DNA of 64,000 nt from Methylocystis hirsuta. Lineage in GTDB: Bacteria; Pseudomonadota; Alphaproteobacteria; Rhizobiales; Beijerinckiaceae. Position numbers and translations under genes: made by a program. The stretch is from contig NZ_QWDD01000001.1 of assembly GCF_003722355.1 (NCBI RefSeq), positions 1,116,001 through 1,180,000 of the forward strand, in the 5' to 3' direction. Below the pieces are notes generated by a model. The model saw only the letters and a list, made by a program, of their open reading frames with translations. It did no database searches and was not told the DNA's origin. Shown here piece after piece: positions 52,913 to 61,423 of this stretch (position 1 is its first letter; each line of letters opens with the position of its first letter).

Positions 52913-53265
52913 GACGCGTTTTCGTCGAGCAGGACGCTGAATCCGCCGAAGATCATGCGCTTGCCGTCGAACGGCATCGGCATGTCCTTCATGCGCGGGT
53001 CTTCCTGCATTTTCTTGTGCGCCGCGTCGCGCACGTTTTTGGACGGCCATAGAACCCACGAGAACACGATGTTTTCCCCGCTCTCGGCGGCGACGGCGCG
53101 TTTGAAGTCGGTGACTTTGCCGTCGGGCAGGTCGTCGCCCCAACATTCGACGACGCGTAGCGCGCCCCACTCCTTCATGATGGGCCACATCTGCGCGGCG
53201 GCCTTATGGTAATCTTCCTTCTTGCCCATGGGCACGGGAATCACGAAACCATCGACATAGCTCAT
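52909..53265 (-). CDS. DUF1428 (YbaA-like) protein
   Basis: A 118-residue alpha/beta-barrel ferredoxin-like protein: MSYVDGFVIPVPMGKKEDYHK, then ECWGDDLPDGKVTDFKRAVAA, VFSWVLWPSKNVRDAAHKKM and MPFDGKRMIFGGF. These are hallmarks of DUF1428. Function is unknown; it resembles dimeric barrel enzymes such as monooxygenases of the YbaA group. It overlaps neighbours on both sides by 4 bp, forming an operon with the VOC and GST genes. Confidence 0.9.
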   Translation of the reverse strand: MSYVDGFVIPVPMGKKEDYHKAAAQMWPIMKEWGALRVVECWGDDLPDGKVTDFKRAVAAESGENIVFSWVLWPSKNVRDAAHKKMQEDPRMKDMPMPFDGKRMIFGGFSVLLDENAS

Positions 53266-53714
53266 TGCGCTGCTCCTTCGGGCTGGCAGGTCTTTTCTTG
53301 TTGGCAAGCCTTTGACGCCGCATCGGCGTCCATCCACATAATCTCCCAGATATGACCGTCGAGATCTTCGAAGCTGCGGCCATACATGAAGCCGAAATCC
53401 TGCGTCGGCGTCGGATCGGGCGCGCCGCCGGCGCGGGTCGCTTTCTCGACAAGGGCGTCGACGTCGGTGCGGCTGTCGGCCGAAATGCAGATCAGAACCT
53501 CGGCGCTCGTATGCGCATCGACGATCTTTTTCGTCGTGAACTGCTGAAATTTCTCATGCGTCAGAAGCATCGCGTGAATCGATTCAGAGAAAACCAGGCA
53601 GGAGGCGGTATGGTCGGAGAACTGTGGGTTCTTCCTGGCGCCGATCGACTCGTAAAAGGCGGTCGCCTTCGGCAGGTCGGCGACAGGAAGATTGATGAAG
53701 ATAAGCTTGGACAT
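53262..53714 (-). CDS. VOC family protein
   Basis: A 150-residue vicinal-oxygen-chelate protein with two beta-alpha-beta-beta-beta modules: MSKLIFINLPVADLPKATAFYESIG, SCLVFSESIHAMLLTHEKF, then FGFMYGRSFEDLDGHIWEIMWMD. It resembles the lactoylglutathione-lyase-like regulators often next to DUF1428 and HxlR genes. First gene of the VOC-DUF1428-GST operon, divergent from the HxlR regulator, which probably controls it. Confidence 0.9.
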   Translation of the reverse strand: MSKLIFINLPVADLPKATAFYESIGARKNPQFSDHTASCLVFSESIHAMLLTHEKFQQFTTKKIVDAHTSAEVLICISADSRTDVDALVEKATRAGGAPDPTPTQDFGFMYGRSFEDLDGHIWEIMWMDADAASKACQQEKTCQPEGAAQ

Positions 53715-53773
53715 GGACGCTCCTCTCAAACCAGCCGTTGCCGAACCTATCGCACAAGTTATAAAATGCAACA

Positions 53774-54475
53774 ATGAAGTTAGAAAAAATAACTACTAGG
53801 AGGCCGGCGAAGAAGAGTCCCCCTTCCGCGCGAAGCTATGACGACGCCTGCGGCGCGGCCCATGCGCTTGATCTTATTGGGGAGCGCTGGGCGCTGCTGG
53901 TGATGCGCGAACTGATGTTCGGCCCAAAAAGATTCAGCGATCTGCGCGCCGGTCTTCCCGGAATCAGCGCCAATGTCCTGACGCAGCGGTTGGAGCGGCT
54001 GGAGGAAATCGGCGCGCTGAGCCGGCGCAAGCTGCCGCCGCCGGCGGCGAGCCATGTCTATGAATTGACGCCCTGGGGCCATGAGATCGAGCCGGTTTTG
54101 GGCGTTCTTGGCCGCTGGGCGGCGCGCTCGCCGCTGCATGATCCGACGCTGCCTTTAAGCGCGGCCTCGCTGATGCTTTCCTTCAAGACCATGTTCGACG
54201 CAAAGCGCGCGAAAGGCTTCAAGGCGCGCGTCGGCTTTCGCATCGGCGAGGAGAGCTTCCTTGTCCGAATTGGGGACGGCGAATGCGACGCCGCGCGGGG
54301 CGCGTGTGACGACGCTGAAGTCGTGTTTGCGGGCGCGGCGACGGCGATCGCGGCGGCCGTCTATGGCGGCGTTCCGCTGAAGGCCTTGGAGGCGCAAGGG
54401 GCGCTCACGGTTGAAGGCGACCGCGCGCGCGCCGAACGCTTTACCAGCCTTTTTCCCTTGCCGCCGAAAATGTGA
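53774..54475 (+). CDS. HxlR-family transcriptional regulator with C-terminal SCP2-like domain
   Basis: A 233-residue protein. Residues 20-120 form an HxlR winged helix: DACGAAHALDLIGERWALLVMRELMFGPKRFSDLRAGLPGISANVLTQRLERLEE and LTPWGHEIEPVLGVLGRW. The C-terminal 100 residues (RVGFRIGEESFLVRIGDGE ... GALTVEGDRA) resemble an SCP2 sterol-carrier fold and may bind a hydrophobic ligand. The gene diverges from the VOC operon across 59 bp, so autoregulation and control of detoxification genes is likely. Confidence 0.86.
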   Translation: MKLEKITTRRPAKKSPPSARSYDDACGAAHALDLIGERWALLVMRELMFGPKRFSDLRAGLPGISANVLTQRLERLEEIGALSRRKLPPPAASHVYELTPWGHEIEPVLGVLGRWAARSPLHDPTLPLSAASLMLSFKTMFDAKRAKGFKARVGFRIGEESFLVRIGDGECDAARGACDDAEVVFAGAATAIAAAVYGGVPLKALEAQGALTVEGDRARAERFTSLFPLPPKM

Positions 54476-54478
54476 AAG

Positions 54479-55168
54479 TCAGGCCGCGCTGGCGAGGCTC
54501 TCGAAAAGCGCGCGGCCGTCGGTTCCGCCGACGAGCGGGTCGATGAGATTTTCGGGATGCGGCATCAGGCCGAGCACATTGCGCCCGTTCGAATAGATGC
54601 CGGCGATATCGTTGCGCGAGCCGTTGGGATTGGACTCGCCGCCGATAGTGCCGGCGGAGTCGCAATAGCGGAAGGCGACGAGGCCCTCGCCCTCAAGCCG
54701 CTCGATCGTCGCATCGTCGGCTTCGTAATTGCCCTCGCCATGCGCGATGCAGACTTCGATCGTCTGGCCTTTTGCGTATTGCCGCGTGAAGGCTGTGTCG
54801 TTGCGTTCGACTTTGAGATGCTGCATCCGACAGACAAAGCGCAAATTGGCGTTGCGCATCAGCACGCCCGGCAGAAGGCCGCTTTCGCAAAGAATTTGGA
54901 AGCCGTTGCAGACGCCCAGCACCAGTCCGCCGCGCGCGGCGTGCGCGCGCACCGCGTCCATGATGGCGGCGCGGCCGGCGATCGCGCCGCAGCGCAGATA
55001 ATCGCCGTAGGAAAAGCCTCCGGGCAATACGACAAGGTCAGTCCCGGCGGGCAGCTCGTGGTCGGCATGCCACAACATCGACGGCTGGCGCCCGGTCGCC
55101 TGTGTCAGCGCGCGGGCCATGTCGCCTTCGCGATTGGAGCCGGGAAAAACGACGACGGCGGCTTTCAT
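54479..55168 (-). CDS. purQ: FGAM synthase glutaminase subunit PurQ
   Basis: Releases ammonia from glutamine for formylglycinamidine ribonucleotide synthesis (step 4 of purine synthesis), with PurL and PurS. The 229-residue class I amidotransferase has [19 protein letters not shown], the nucleophile [12 protein letters not shown], and the His-Glu pair in MPHPENLID. Start 55168; the frame to 55258 is the GTCGGCA repeat. It converges with the HxlR gene (3 bp apart) and follows purS by 105 bp. Confidence 0.95.
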   Translation of the reverse strand: MKAAVVVFPGSNREGDMARALTQATGRQPSMLWHADHELPAGTDLVVLPGGFSYGDYLRCGAIAGRAAIMDAVRAHAARGGLVLGVCNGFQILCESGLLPGVLMRNANLRFVCRMQHLKVERNDTAFTRQYAKGQTIEVCIAHGEGNYEADDATIERLEGEGLVAFRYCDSAGTIGGESNPNGSRNDIAGIYSNGRNVLGLMPHPENLIDPLVGGTDGRALFESLASAA

Positions 55169-55185
55169 GGGCGTGTCCTGATCGG

Positions 55186-55251
55186 GAAATCGGCAGTCGG
55201 CAGGTCGATAGATCGGCAGTCGGAAGAGCTGCTCCGATTGCCGACTGCCGA
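55186..55251. repeat. GTCGGCA-type inverted repeat between purS and purQ
   Basis: AAATCGGCAGTCGGCAGGTCG ... CGATTGCCGACTGCCGAAG: a direct half and an inverted half. It is the same family as 50557-50652. It separates two genes that are normally tightly linked. Confidence 0.65.
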
Positions 55252-55273
55252 AGCCCAACCGCCCTCGATCGCC

Positions 55274-55510
55274 TCACACATCGATCTGATAATTTTCGAT
55301 CACGGTATTGGCGAGCAGCTTCTCGCAGGCGGTCTGCAATTGCGCCTTGGCGGCGCTGGCGTCGGCGCCGGCGAACTCCACGTCGAACACCTTGCCTTGC
55401 CGCACGCTGGCCACGCCTTCGACGCCAAGCGACTTCAGCGCCCCTTCGATCGCTTTGCCTTGCGGATCGAGGACGCCGGATTTGAGAGTGACGACGACGC
55501 GGGCTTTCAT
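55274..55510 (-). CDS. purS: FGAM synthase subunit PurS
   Basis: A 78-residue ferredoxin-like subunit that couples PurQ and PurL: MKARVVVTLKSGVLDPQGKAIEGALKSLGVEGVASVRQGKVFDVEF, the family consensus throughout. It lies between the Uma2 gene and the purQ repeat. Confidence 0.95.
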   Translation of the reverse strand: MKARVVVTLKSGVLDPQGKAIEGALKSLGVEGVASVRQGKVFDVEFAGADASAAKAQLQTACEKLLANTVIENYQIDV

Positions 55511-55578
55511 GCGCTATTCCAAGTTCAGAAGATGGCGGAACGGTTACTGGCTCGACGCGCGAAGCGCAAGCCGGCGCG

Positions 55579-56145
55579 TTAGAGCAGACCCGTGCCGCGG
55601 TAGATCTCGTGCAAGTTCATGCACGCGCCGATGACGGGGAGGTCGAGTTCACTCTCAGCCGTTTCGAAACGGCGCTCGGCGAAGCCATTGGCGCGATCGA
55701 AGGACACGACTTCAAGCGCGTCCTGGGCGATCACGACATATTGCAGGAGCGAGGGCAGGGAGGCGTAGGCTTTCCGCTTCCACCGCAGATCAGAGTTGGC
55801 GGTCGACGGCGAAAGAATCTCGAAGGCGATGAGCATGTCGTCGCATTCGACGCCCTTGAGATCGTCATCGGGTCGGATCAGCAGATCAGGAACGGGAACG
55901 CTTAATTCCGAGAGGCGCACGCCGATCCCGGGAATGATCTCCCAACCCGGATTTCTTTTGCGAGAAATCTCTGACAGGGCAAAAAACACATTGCCGATGA
56001 TCTTTTGATGCAGACGGCTGGCGGAAGCGTTCAAGACCGGCTCCCCCTCGATCAGCTCCCATTTTTCGTCGTCGGGGCGCGTCGCGGTGAACGCGAAGAA
56101 TTCCTCCGCGCGCATCGGACCTGATTCGAGATGAGGAACGCCCAT
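55579..56145 (-). CDS. Uma2 family endonuclease-fold protein
   Basis: A 188-residue protein of the Uma2/DUF820 family with a PD-(D/E)XK-like fold: MRAEEFFAFTATRPDDEKWELIEGEPVLNASASRLHQKIIGNV, then VPVPDLLIRPDDDL, AFEILSPSTANSDLRWKRKAYASLPSLLQYVVI, the family core. The cellular role is unknown. It lies between purC and purS on the same strand (20 bp after the purC stop, 69 bp before purS). This is foreign to the usual purC-purS-purQ order and looks like an insertion into the operon. Confidence 0.85.
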   Translation of the reverse strand: MGVPHLESGPMRAEEFFAFTATRPDDEKWELIEGEPVLNASASRLHQKIIGNVFFALSEISRKRNPGWEIIPGIGVRLSELSVPVPDLLIRPDDDLKGVECDDMLIAFEILSPSTANSDLRWKRKAYASLPSLLQYVVIAQDALEVVSFDRANGFAERRFETAESELDLPVIGACMNLHEIYRGTGLL

Positions 56146-56164
56146 GGCGGCCCTTTGGGATTGC

Positions 56165-56929
56165 CTACTGCACGAGCTTCGGCGCGCCGGTGCGGATCGT
56201 CTCGTTTTCCTGCATGATGCCGAGACGGCGCGCGACTTCGGTATAAGCCTCGACCAGCCCGCCCAAGTCGCGACGGAAGCGATCCTTGTCGAGCTTGTCA
56301 TTCGACTTGATATCCCACAGCCGGCAGCTGTCGGGCGAAATCTCGTCGGCGACGACGATTCGCATCATGTCGCCTTCCCAGAGCCGACCGCATTCCATCT
56401 TGAAGTCGACGAGGCGGATGCCGACGCCGAGAAACAGCCCGGAGAGGAAATCGTTGACGCGGATGGCGAGCGCCATGACGTCGTCGATCTCCTGGGGAGT
56501 CGCCCAGCCGAAGGCGGTGATATGCTCCTCGGACACCATCGGGTCGTCGAGCGCGTCGTTCTTATAGTAGAATTCGATGATGGAGCGGGGCAGTTGCGTG
56601 CCCTCTTCCATCCCGAGGCGCTTGGCCAGCGAGCCGGCGGCGACATTGCGCACGACGACTTCGAGCGGGATGATTTCCACCTCGCGGATGAGCTGCTCGC
56701 GCATGTTCAGTCGGCGGATGAAGTGGGTCGGCACGCCGATGCTGTTCAAATGCTGGAAGATATATTCGGAGATCCGGTTGTTGAGCACGCCCTTCCCGTC
56801 GATCACCTCGTGTTTCTTCGCGTTGAAGGCCGTGGCGTCGTCCTTGAAGTGCTGAATCAAAGTGCCGGGCTCCGGGCCCTCATAGAGGACCTTGGCCTTG
56901 CCCTCGTAGATGCGGCGTCGGCGGTTCAT
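56165..56929 (-). CDS. purC: SAICAR synthetase PurC
   Basis: Joins CAIR and aspartate (step 7 of purine synthesis). The 254-residue protein opens [36 protein letters not shown]. It has [39 protein letters not shown]-type [34 protein letters not shown] and [11 protein letters not shown]. Start 56929 matches relatives; a 10-residue extension to 56959 is possible. First gene of the pur cluster. Confidence 0.95.
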   Translation of the reverse strand: MNRRRRIYEGKAKVLYEGPEPGTLIQHFKDDATAFNAKKHEVIDGKGVLNNRISEYIFQHLNSIGVPTHFIRRLNMREQLIREVEIIPLEVVVRNVAAGSLAKRLGMEEGTQLPRSIIEFYYKNDALDDPMVSEEHITAFGWATPQEIDDVMALAIRVNDFLSGLFLGVGIRLVDFKMECGRLWEGDMMRIVVADEISPDSCRLWDIKSNDKLDKDRFRRDLGGLVEAYTEVARRLGIMQENETIRTGAPKLVQ

Positions 56930-57341
56930 TGGGATCAACCGGGGCTTGAGGAAGTCCATCTGGCGGGTCGTCGCTCCTCCGAAGTGTGAACGCATGCCGG
57001 CTTCTGGGCGGCTCTCAGGGAGCGGCGGCGGGCGTGCGCCCTGCCGCGAGCACCGGCGGTCCTAGCGTCTTTGGCGGCCAGTGACAAGCCGACAGGGCAC
57101 TCTATCGCAAAGGGGAAGACGATACAATGAAACTGAGAGGGCGGCGACCCGGCGGCGCCGTCGCCGCATCGGTCCTCTCGCACCCGCCGACGCCCGTAAT
57201 TTGAGCATCTGGCCGGCGATTTTCCGACCGCGCCCGTTCACCCCTGCGACGCTCGGGGCGCGCGTGGCGACTCATTCAAGCGGGACATACGCGTCGGGAA
57301 CAAGAACGATGCCGTAAACAGAAGCGGCCTTGGCGTTTACG
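56930..57341. other. Non-coding stretch upstream of purC
   Basis: About 410 bp. On the minus strand a promoter-like TTGTAT (57127-57122)-N17-TAGAGT (57104-57099) could serve purC, leaving a leader of about 160 nt. I see no purine riboswitch. Small frames on either strand here are Arg-rich shadows. Confidence 0.45.
57099..57127 (-). promoter_or_regulatory. Candidate promoter of purC
   Basis: Minus strand TTGTAT, 17 bp, TAGAGT: 3/6 and 4/6 consensus positions with ideal spacing. Confidence 0.35.
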
Positions 57342-57611
57342 CTATTTCCAGCCGGCCTGTTTCTCGCAGTCCTGCCGGGCTTCAGGATTGGCCTTTTCCC
57401 ATTGGGTGACGGACCGGGTTTCGTTGTCGTCCATCTTCTCGTTCATGCATATGCAATAAGCGCGGACAATGGCGGGCGTTCCGCCTTCCTCGCCTTTGTT
57501 ATCGCTGATGCATTGATTGATCCATTTGAGGTCGTCGCTCGTCATTTTCTGGGCGAAGGCCGGGCTCGTAAGGGCTAACGCGGTTAAAACAGCGCATGCA
57601 AATTTCTTCAT
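57342..57611 (-). CDS. Small secreted cysteine-containing protein
   Basis: An 89-residue protein with signal peptide MKKFACAVLTALALTSPAFA. The mature part has four cysteines (NQCISDN, YCICMNEKM, DCEKQ) in a helical pattern: LKWINQCISDN ... AIVRAYCICMNEKMDDNETRSVTQWEKANPEA. The pattern recurs in short alphaproteobacterial exported proteins, but I recognise no family name. Likely periplasmic, disulfide-bonded. Confidence 0.7.
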   Translation of the reverse strand: MKKFACAVLTALALTSPAFAQKMTSDDLKWINQCISDNKGEEGGTPAIVRAYCICMNEKMDDNETRSVTQWEKANPEARQDCEKQAGWK

Positions 57612-57862
57612 GAAGCGCCCCTGCTTTGTCCGATCGCCGGACAGAAAACTCTACGCTTCGACAAAATGCCGCACCGGCGCGCCTTTTGCAATTTGACATA
57701 TGTCCGCGCTCGCGCGCGCTGCGTGGCGGGCGGGGGGCGGTTTCGTCGCGGCCAGGACCACGCTTTCCGGCATTGGCTTTGCGCGCGAATACGCATATAT
57801 CGAGCCCACGCCGATGCGGCGCATGATCGCCGAGTCCTGATTTAAGAACAACCCGGCCGAGG

Positions 57863-58192
57863 ATGGACATGAGCACGTTCGACCAGCGCGAAGATTCCTT
57901 CGAAAAACGCTTTGTCCATGAAGAGGAGCTGCAGTTTCGCGCCGAAGCGCGCCGCAACAAGCTTCTCGGCCTCTGGGCGGCCGAAAAGCTCGGCAAGACA
58001 GGCGCTGAGGCGCAGGCCTACGCGGACGCCTTGGTCGCAGCGGAAGTCACCGCCGACGCCGATGAGCGGGTCGTGGCTTTGGTCATGAAGGATTTCGAGG
58101 CGGCGGGCGTGAACCAGTCCGAGCATCAGATCCGCCGCACCATGGACGAGATGCTGACCAAGGCGAAGGCCGAGATCAAGTCGGGCCAATAA
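57863..58192 (+). CDS. ATP synthase inhibitor zeta subunit (DUF1476)
   Basis: A 109-residue helical protein that blocks ATP hydrolysis by F1F0-ATP synthase in alphaproteobacteria. Hallmarks: FDQREDSFEKRFVHEEELQFRAEARRNKLLGLWAAEKLG, then AYADALVAAE and the C-terminal IRRTMDEMLTKAKAEI. The Met at 57863 or 57869 could start. Confidence 0.93.
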   Translation: MDMSTFDQREDSFEKRFVHEEELQFRAEARRNKLLGLWAAEKLGKTGAEAQAYADALVAAEVTADADERVVALVMKDFEAAGVNQSEHQIRRTMDEMLTKAKAEIKSGQ

Positions 58193-58231
58193 CCGCCGAC
58201 TCTATTCATCTTCTTGGGCGACAGTCGCGCT

Positions 58232-59218
58232 ATGCGCGATTCGCCAGTCAGAGCGCCCCGACAGAAGCCGCTTCCCGACGCCTCCTATTTTCAGGCGGCG
58301 CCGGCGATCGCCGAGGAAGCGGCGCTATGGCTGCGCTATCTTGCCGGCGAGCGGCGCGCCTCCCGGCATACGGTCGAGGCCTATGGACGGGACCTCGCCG
58401 CGTTTTTGGGCTTTCTGGCGCATCATACTGGAGAGCGGCCGGACGCGGCCGCGCTTAAGTCTCTTCAACCCGCCGACCTGCGCGCCTTCATGGCCAAGCG
58501 CCGCCGCGACGGCTTGGAAAGCCGTTCGCTGCTGCGGGCGCTCGCCGCGGTGCGCAATTTTTTGCGCTTCATTGAGAAGAAGGGACTCGCCCGCACCGAT
58601 GTCTTTGGCGCCGTGCGTCCGCCCAAGCGCCCGCGCAGCCTCCCCAAGGCGCTCACCGTGCCCGACGCCCGCGACGTCGTGGACCCAGAATTAAGAGCGG
58701 GCGAGGCGCGAGAGCCATGGGTGATCGCGCGTGACGCCGCCGTGCTGGCGCTGCTCTACGGGGCGGGACTGCGAATTTCCGAGGCGCTGTCGATCGGGAG
58801 CGCCGCGGCGCCGGTCGGCGCCGCCGATCGGGTCACGATCCTGGGGAAGGGCGGCAAGAGCCGGACCGTGCCGGTCATCGCGCCCGTGCGCGCGGCGATC
58901 GAGGCCTATCTCGCGCTCTGTCCCCATGATCTCGCCGGCGGGCCGCTGTTTGTGGGCGCGCGCGGCGGGCCGCTCTCGCCGCGCATCATCCAGCTCGCCG
59001 TCCAACGCTTGCGCGGGGCGCTCGGCCTGCCCGAGAGCGCGACGCCGCATGCGCTGCGTCATTCGTTCGCCACGCATCTCTTGGGTCGCGGCGGCGATCT
59101 GCGCACGATCCAGGAATTGCTCGGCCACGCCTCGCTGTCGACGACGCAGATCTATACCGCCGTCGACAAGACGCGGCTCCTCGACGCTTATCGCTCGGCG
59201 CATCCTCGCGCGAAGTGA
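58232..59218 (+). CDS. xerC: Tyrosine recombinase XerC
   Basis: Resolves chromosome dimers with XerD at dif. The 328-residue protein has the N-terminal SAM-like domain (WLRYLAGERRASRHTVEAYGRDLAAFLGFL). Catalytic residues are seen: Arg in LLYGAGLRISEALSI, Lys in GKGGKSRTVPV, His and Arg in HALRHSFATHLL, His in LGHASLSTTQIYTAV with the nucleophile Tyr. Start ATG 58232 used (TTG 58214 in frame). No integron or phage genes are nearby, so the housekeeping assignment is preferred. Confidence 0.9.
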   Translation: MRDSPVRAPRQKPLPDASYFQAAPAIAEEAALWLRYLAGERRASRHTVEAYGRDLAAFLGFLAHHTGERPDAAALKSLQPADLRAFMAKRRRDGLESRSLLRALAAVRNFLRFIEKKGLARTDVFGAVRPPKRPRSLPKALTVPDARDVVDPELRAGEAREPWVIARDAAVLALLYGAGLRISEALSIGSAAAPVGAADRVTILGKGGKSRTVPVIAPVRAAIEAYLALCPHDLAGGPLFVGARGGPLSPRIIQLAVQRLRGALGLPESATPHALRHSFATHLLGRGGDLRTIQELLGHASLSTTQIYTAVDKTRLLDAYRSAHPRAK

Positions 59219-59323
59219 AACTGAAGGCCGCGTGAAAGCCCTGAGGAGCCGCGAACTCTACCCCCCTTGAGCGGAGGGTAGTCCCGTGGACGCCGCTCCA
59301 ATTTCGCGAAGCGTGCGCAACTC

Positions 59324-60415
59324 TCACTCCACCGGCTCCACCGCGCTAATCTCGATTCCAAAGCCCGAGAGCCCGACGAAGGCGCGAGGCTTAGAGGACG
59401 AGGAGCGCAGTCGGATCGAGGAAACGCCGAGGTCCTTCAAAATCTGCGCGCCGAGACCGACGTCGAGCCATTGCCGCTTGCGTGTTTCCTCCGCCCTTTC
59501 CTCCTCGTCCTTCTGGCGTCCGACGATGTTCGCCGGGACGCCCGCCGCGCCGTCGCGCAGATAGACGAGCACGCCGCGCCCTTCGCGGGCGAAGCGCGCC
59601 AGAGTCTTCTTGATCGTCGGCGCGCCGCACATCACATCGGAGATAATGTCGGCGCGATGCAGCCGCGTCGGCACGTCGCGCCCGTCGCCAATCGCCCCCA
59701 GAACGAAGGCGAAGTGCTGCACGCTGTCGAAGGGCGTCACATAGGCGTGGCCGATCATTTCCCCGGCCTCCGTCGCGACGGGGAACGTCGCGACGCGTTC
59801 GACGAGCTTTTCGCGCGCCTGGCGGAACGCGATGAGGTCCGAAACCGACACGAGTTTGAGGTCGTGCGTGCGCGCGAAGTCCTCGATCTGGCGGCCGGTC
59901 ATCACCGTGCCGTCGTCATTGGCGAGTTCGCAAATGACGCCGACCGGCGGCAGGCCGGCAAGCTTGCAGAGATCGACGGCGGCTTCCGTATGTCCGGAGC
60001 GCATCAGCACCCCGCCATCCTTGGCGATCAGCGGGAAGACATGGCCGGGCCGCACGAAGTCGCTCGCGCCCATATTGCCATTGGCGAGCGCGCGCACCGT
60101 ATTGCAGCGCTGCTCGGCGGAAATTCCGGTGGTGAGCCCGTGGCGCGTGTCGACGGTAATGGTGAAGGCCGTCGCGAGCGGCGCGTCGTTTTCCGCGACC
60201 ATGGGCGCGAGATGCAGACGGCGCGCCTCCTCGAGCGTGAGCGGCGCGCAGACGATCCCGCTCGTATGGCGGATGATGAAGGCCATTTTCTCGGGCGTGC
60301 AGAGCGACGCGGCGACGACGAGGTCGCCTTCGTTTTCGCGATCGTCGTCATCGGTGACGACGACGATTTCGCCTCTCGCCACGGCCTCGACGGCTTCAGT
60401 GATGGAATGGGACAA
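59324..60415 (-). CDS. ribB: 3,4-dihydroxy-2-butanone-4-phosphate synthase with degenerate RibA-like domain
   Basis: Makes the four-carbon riboflavin precursor from ribulose-5-phosphate. Residues 1-200 are a complete RibB domain: VVVTDDDDRENEGDLVVAAS, HTSGIVCAPLT, HGLTTGISAEQRCNTV, GHVFPLIAKDGGVLMRSGHTEAAVDLCKLAG and CELANDDGTVMTGRQI. The C-terminal 150 residues follow the RibA (GTP cyclohydrolase II) fold outline, but the zinc cysteines (GSxxCDCG) are absent and only VMCGAP remains. That half is presumably inactive. Start TTG 60415 has GGAG upstream; ATG 60457 is the alternative. Confidence 0.92.
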   Translation of the reverse strand: MSHSITEAVEAVARGEIVVVTDDDDRENEGDLVVAASLCTPEKMAFIIRHTSGIVCAPLTLEEARRLHLAPMVAENDAPLATAFTITVDTRHGLTTGISAEQRCNTVRALANGNMGASDFVRPGHVFPLIAKDGGVLMRSGHTEAAVDLCKLAGLPPVGVICELANDDGTVMTGRQIEDFARTHDLKLVSVSDLIAFRQAREKLVERVATFPVATEAGEMIGHAYVTPFDSVQHFAFVLGAIGDGRDVPTRLHRADIISDVMCGAPTIKKTLARFAREGRGVLVYLRDGAAGVPANIVGRQKDEEERAEETRKRQWLDVGLGAQILKDLGVSSIRLRSSSSKPRAFVGLSGFGIEISAVEPVE

Positions 60416-60640
60416 TGAGATCTCCGGAACCCGCCGCTTGCGGCGCCTGCGTCGCATATCTAGCCTTGCCGCGGCGACGTTTCAAACGGGCGGCTGCGCA
60501 GCTTTCGCAATTGTCATTCCTGACGCGCGAAGCGCGATCGAAATTAAGACCAGCGTTCCTGACGACGCTCTGGAGTTCCAGTCGGCCTTCGGCCCGCCGC
60601 GACTGACATGGCGCCAAGGCCTGGAAGAAAGGAGGCTCGG
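60416..60640. other. Divergent intergenic region between ribB and the glycosidase gene
   Basis: About 225 bp. No FMN-riboswitch consensus found. It contains a short hairpin around CGCGCGAAGCGCG (60521-60533) that looks like a degenerate intergenic repeat (GTCATTCCTGACGCGCGAAG). Confidence 0.35.
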
Positions 60641-61423
60641 TTGCTCAACGCGGAATTGAAAAGGCAAGCGATCTGGAGCGTCTCGAGCTGGATAGCGGCG
60701 GCCGCGCTGGCGTTCTTATCACTACCTGCGCGCGCGGGCGCAAGCCCCTGCGCCGATATCGAAGGCGCCGCCTACACAGTATGCGACTTCGATGCGCGCA
60801 AGCACGACATTCGGCTCTTTCTGCGCGACGAGAAAGGCGAAATTTATGGCTCTTTCGCGCGGCTTGCGGATGGACTGGCGAACAAGGGTGAAACGCTCGT
60901 GTTCGCCATGAACGCCGGCATGTATGCGGAGGACCGCACGCCGGTCGGTCTCTATGTCGAAAACGGCCGCACGCTCAACGGCGCGAATACCCGCTCCGGC
61001 GCCGGCAATTTCCACCTGAAGCCCAATGGCGTGTTCTGGGTCGACGGCGCGCGCGCCGGCGTCACCGAGACAGCGCGTTTCCTGAAAAACCCTCAGCGGG
61101 CGCAATTCGCGACCCAGTCTGGGCCGATGCTCGTTATCAGCGGGCGCATTCATCCCCGCATTCATGAGGACGGCATGTCGCAGAAATTTCGCAACGGCGT
61201 CTGCGTCCAAGACGGCCATATCATGCGCTTCGCGATCTCCAACCAGCCGGTGACGTTTTACGAGTTCGCCCGGCTGTTTCGCGATCGCCTGCACTGCAAG
61301 GACGCGCTGTTTCTCGATGGCGGCTCGGCGTCGGCGCTCTATGCGCCGTCGCTCTCGCGTCACGACCGTTTCACGCCGACCATGGGGCCAATCCTCGGCG
61401 TGGTCGAGAAGGCGAACCGCTAG
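60641..61423 (+). CDS. Phosphodiester glycosidase family protein (NAGPA-like, DUF2233)
   Basis: A 260-residue exported protein; the N-terminus has a hydrophobic helix ([19 protein letters not shown]). The NAGPA-type domain shows [67 protein letters not shown] and [16 protein letters not shown], the family hallmarks of sugar-phosphodiester cleavage. Start TTG 60641 has AAGGAGG nine bases upstream; ATG 60608 is in frame. Periplasmic. It ends 4 bp into the convergent valS end. Confidence 0.88.
   Translation: MLNAELKRQAIWSVSSWIAAAALAFLSLPARAGASPCADIEGAAYTVCDFDARKHDIRLFLRDEKGEIYGSFARLADGLANKGETLVFAMNAGMYAEDRTPVGLYVENGRTLNGANTRSGAGNFHLKPNGVFWVDGARAGVTETARFLKNPQRAQFATQSGPMLVISGRIHPRIHEDGMSQKFRNGVCVQDGHIMRFAISNQPVTFYEFARLFRDRLHCKDALFLDGGSASALYAPSLSRHDRFTPTMGPILGVVEKANR

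Noticed and set aside
57612..57862. Small frames of 60-66 codons between the secreted protein and the DUF1476 gene
   Set aside because: Arg-rich shadow frames without ribosome-binding sites on either strand.
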